Position numbers and translations under genes: made by a program | Shown: positions 4,923-6,528 of the stretch, piece after piece | Layout: every line of letters begins with the position of its first letter | How positions within the stretch are numbered: the first letter of the stretch is position 1 | The notes under the pieces: generated by a model | The model's input: the letters and a program-made list of their open reading frames with translations, nothing else | What the model was told of the DNA's origin: nothing | Database searches by the model: none | Assembly: GCA_937952875.1 (NCBI GenBank) | Contig: CALFDI010000080.1 | Span: 1 to 6,528, forward strand | Length of the DNA: 6,528 bases | DNA from: an uncultured Verrucomicrobiales bacterium | GTDB taxonomy: Bacteria > Verrucomicrobiota > Verrucomicrobiia > Verrucomicrobiales > Akkermansiaceae | Direction of reading: 5' to 3'

Positions 4923-6528
4923 CTACTGAATAAATAGGAAAGTCTGCGATGAGATGAGAGTCCGAGAGAGCTTTTCTAGTCCGCGCTTCTCCTGAAGCAT
5001 AGGGAGACACAATGCTTTTTCTTCCGAACTAGGGAATCGTGAGTAGAGACTCAAAAAGACATAATCGACCTTCTCCTCACGAGTCAGCATTTGACTATTT
5101 TTCCCGTAATAACTGCGCTTCTCGTGAATAAATTGATTCACTTGCCCACCATTTAGCAGAAAAAGCAGCTGAGGAATTGATGCACGTGTGTGGGACGATT
5201 GAGGGATTTTCCGATCAGATCCACCGAAGAGACGGACGAATGAATTCGGACGAAACGGTGCAGGGCGTTCAGACGCTCGGAGCTGTAAACGGGCTCCATC
5301 TCTTGTATTCCGCATGCTCACCATTGGCGCCATACGACTAGCCTTCATAAGCTGTTCACCTTCTCTCCGTGCCGCTGTGGCGAGCTGTTGAAATTCTCTC
5401 GCCTGTTCTCTATCGCCTTCAGTCCTGAGTTGCCGCGCCTTTCGACTATTCTGTGCTCTTTCACGGTTCAATTCTCGGAGACGATCACTATTCATATCGA
5501 CGAGTTCATCCCGCTCAATCAGCTCTTCAGGCTCCGCCTCTATCAATTCCTGGACATAGTGACTGTAAGAGTTCCACTTTTCCTCGAGAGCAGGATTCGT
5601 GAGATCATCGATGTTCCCATACTTCAGTGTAAGGAGTGAATCATGAAGCTGTTCGGCCTTCATTCTGCGAAAGACTGGACCACTGATATTGCTTCCCTCT
5701 TTTGCTGCTAAAGGCATGGATTCCGCTTGAAAAAGGCGGCTATGATAGAGAATTCGCATGATATCCCGAATTCTTAAGCCCGAGGAATGAGCCGCGAATT
5801 CTAAGCGCTTGAGCGCAGCTTCTACCTCAGGGCTAGGAGGTCGACTCCAGTCATCCAAGTCTGGGTAAAGTGGTTGGCCGTAGACTTCATTCCAGAGCCT
5901 ATTTACGATAACTCTGGTAAAATAAGGATTTTCCTTTGATGTCACCCATTTTGCGAATCCATCGCGGTCTGAGTCACTAGCCTTCTGGCCGAAGTAGACT
6001 CCCGGTGATGGAGTATCACCCGGTTTAGCGTCATTGTATTGGTAATCGTGAGGGAGCTTGATCTGGTGCCTTGGTAAAGGAGAATAGTGAATCTCATTTC
6101 GATTAAAATCGCGAAAGAGAGTGCTGATATCTCGACGCATCGTTCTTCTCTTCTTCCTCTTTTCTCTCATGGTGAGGTCTTTTCCATTTACAAGGGAGGT
6201 GACTGTTTGCTGGACCTTGCCTTGCCCTAGTTTCGACCTATAGACTAGGCCACTCATAAAACTCGCAAATTCATAGTATTCCAACTGTGTCACATCATCG
6301 AATGGATGATCGTGGCACTGTGCACAGCCGATCTGCTGACCGAGAAAGACTTGAGCTGTGTTACTCACATTATCTAACAACATATTACGATCGCGTAAGT
6401 AGTAGCCGACCGCTTTATTCTGTGTGGTATGACCTGTCGCCGTCAGCACCTCTCTGACGAACTCATCGTATGGCGTATCGTTCTTTGTGAAATCTCGGAG
6501 ATACAGATGCCACCCTAGGCCATGATTA
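4923..6528 (-). CDS. DUF1549/DUF1553 (PSCyt2/PSD1) protein with CxxCH motif, C-terminal 534 residues (5' end beyond window)
   Basis: The frame is open from the window edge (first full codon 6527-6525) to TAG 4925-4923; a GTG at 6449 is internal to the conserved domain, not the start. Visible residues 1-90 are the end of DUF1549 (YDEFVREVLTATGH, then LGQQIGCAQCHDHPFDD). CAQCH at 68-72 (bases 6312-6326) is a c-type haem-binding motif and implies action outside the cytoplasm. A very basic linker (121-133, REKRKKRRTMRRD) precedes DUF1553, which begins near residue 187 (DRDGFAKWV) with NRLWNEVYGQPLYPDLDD (209-226) and RRMKAEQLHDSLLTL (287-301). Residues about 324-396 are charged and probably coiled coil. 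The C-terminus ends in SSQTFLFIQ, a typical family ending. Family members usually have 700-1,100 residues, so several hundred are off-window, possibly with a PSCyt1 domain and signal peptide. Such genes usually sit beside a DUF1501 gene, as here. The biochemical function is unknown. Confidence 0.94.
   Translation of the reverse strand, partial: NHGLGWHLYLRDFTKNDTPYDEFVREVLTATGHTTQNKAVGYYLRDRNMLLDNVSNTAQVFLGQQIGCAQCHDHPFDDVTQLEYYEFASFMSGLVYRSKLGQGKVQQTVTSLVNGKDLTMREKRKKRRTMRRDISTLFRDFNRNEIHYSPLPRHQIKLPHDYQYNDAKPGDTPSPGVYFGQKASDSDRDGFAKWVTSKENPYFTRVIVNRLWNEVYGQPLYPDLDDWSRPPSPEVEAALKRLEFAAHSSGLRIRDIMRILYHSRLFQAESMPLAAKEGSNISGPVFRRMKAEQLHDSLLTLKYGNIDDLTNPALEEKWNSYSHYVQELIEAEPEELIERDELVDMNSDRLRELNRERAQNSRKARQLRTEGDREQAREFQQLATAARREGEQLMKASRMAPMVSMRNTRDGARLQLRASERPAPFRPNSFVRLFGGSDRKIPQSSHTRASIPQLLFLLNGGQVNQFIHEKRSYYGKNSQMLTREEKVDYVFLSLYSRFPSSEEKALCLPMLQEKRGLEKLSRTLISSQTFLFIQ

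Noticed and set aside
4921..5010. Upstream ATG at 5010 as the DUF1501 start
   Set aside because: It would add 30 residues encoded out of frame within the conserved C-terminus of the upstream gene and bury the twin-arginine motif. The ATG at 4920 gives a standard Tat N-terminus.
6447..6449. GTG at 6449 as the start of the DUF1549/DUF1553 gene
   Set aside because: The frame stays open to the window edge and the upstream codons encode conserved DUF1549 sequence (WHLYLRDFTKND, YDEFVRE), so the GTG is an internal valine.

Overview
The window looks like chromosomal DNA from a PVC-group bacterium, most likely Verrucomicrobiota, with Planctomycetota or Lentisphaerota as alternatives. The main reason is the adjacent DUF1549/DUF1553 (PSCyt2/PSD1) and DUF1501 genes, a gene pair heavily expanded in these phyla. 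The Tat-type N-terminus of the DUF1501 protein, the roughly 50% GC content and the lack of Shine-Dalgarno motifs at all three visible starts also fit. The phylum is inferred from families only; no rRNA or marker gene is present.

All genes lie on the minus strand, so transcription runs from high to low coordinates. (1) 6528-4923 is the C-terminal 534 residues of a DUF1549/DUF1553 protein with a CxxCH haem-binding motif; its start is outside the window. (2) 4920-3658 is a Tat-exported DUF1501 protein with an alkaline-phosphatase-like fold, beginning 2 nt after the previous stop. (3) 3612-3232 is a group II truncated haemoglobin, 45 nt further on, with an imperfect hairpin directly before its start. 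(4) After a 90-nt AT-rich spacer, 3141-1 encodes the first 1047 residues of a secreted bacterial alpha-2-macroglobulin. That reading frame is open from its ATG to the window edge without a stop. It is cut off just inside the presumed bait-region domain, so any thioester motif is not visible.

The four genes are co-directional with gaps of 2, 45 and 90 nt, so they could share one transcript, at least as far as the globin gene. The first two genes form a recognised family pair of unknown function whose products probably act together outside the cytoplasm. The globin is a cytoplasmic haem protein with a complete TrHbO-type active site. The alpha-2-macroglobulin is expected to be a periplasmic or surface protease trap. 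A functional link between the pair, the globin and the protease trap is not established and is the main open question.

The window is gene-dense, with no gene-free stretch over 300 bases. I see no tRNA, rRNA, CRISPR array, transposase or integrase. Open frames on the plus strand are antisense shadows of the four genes.
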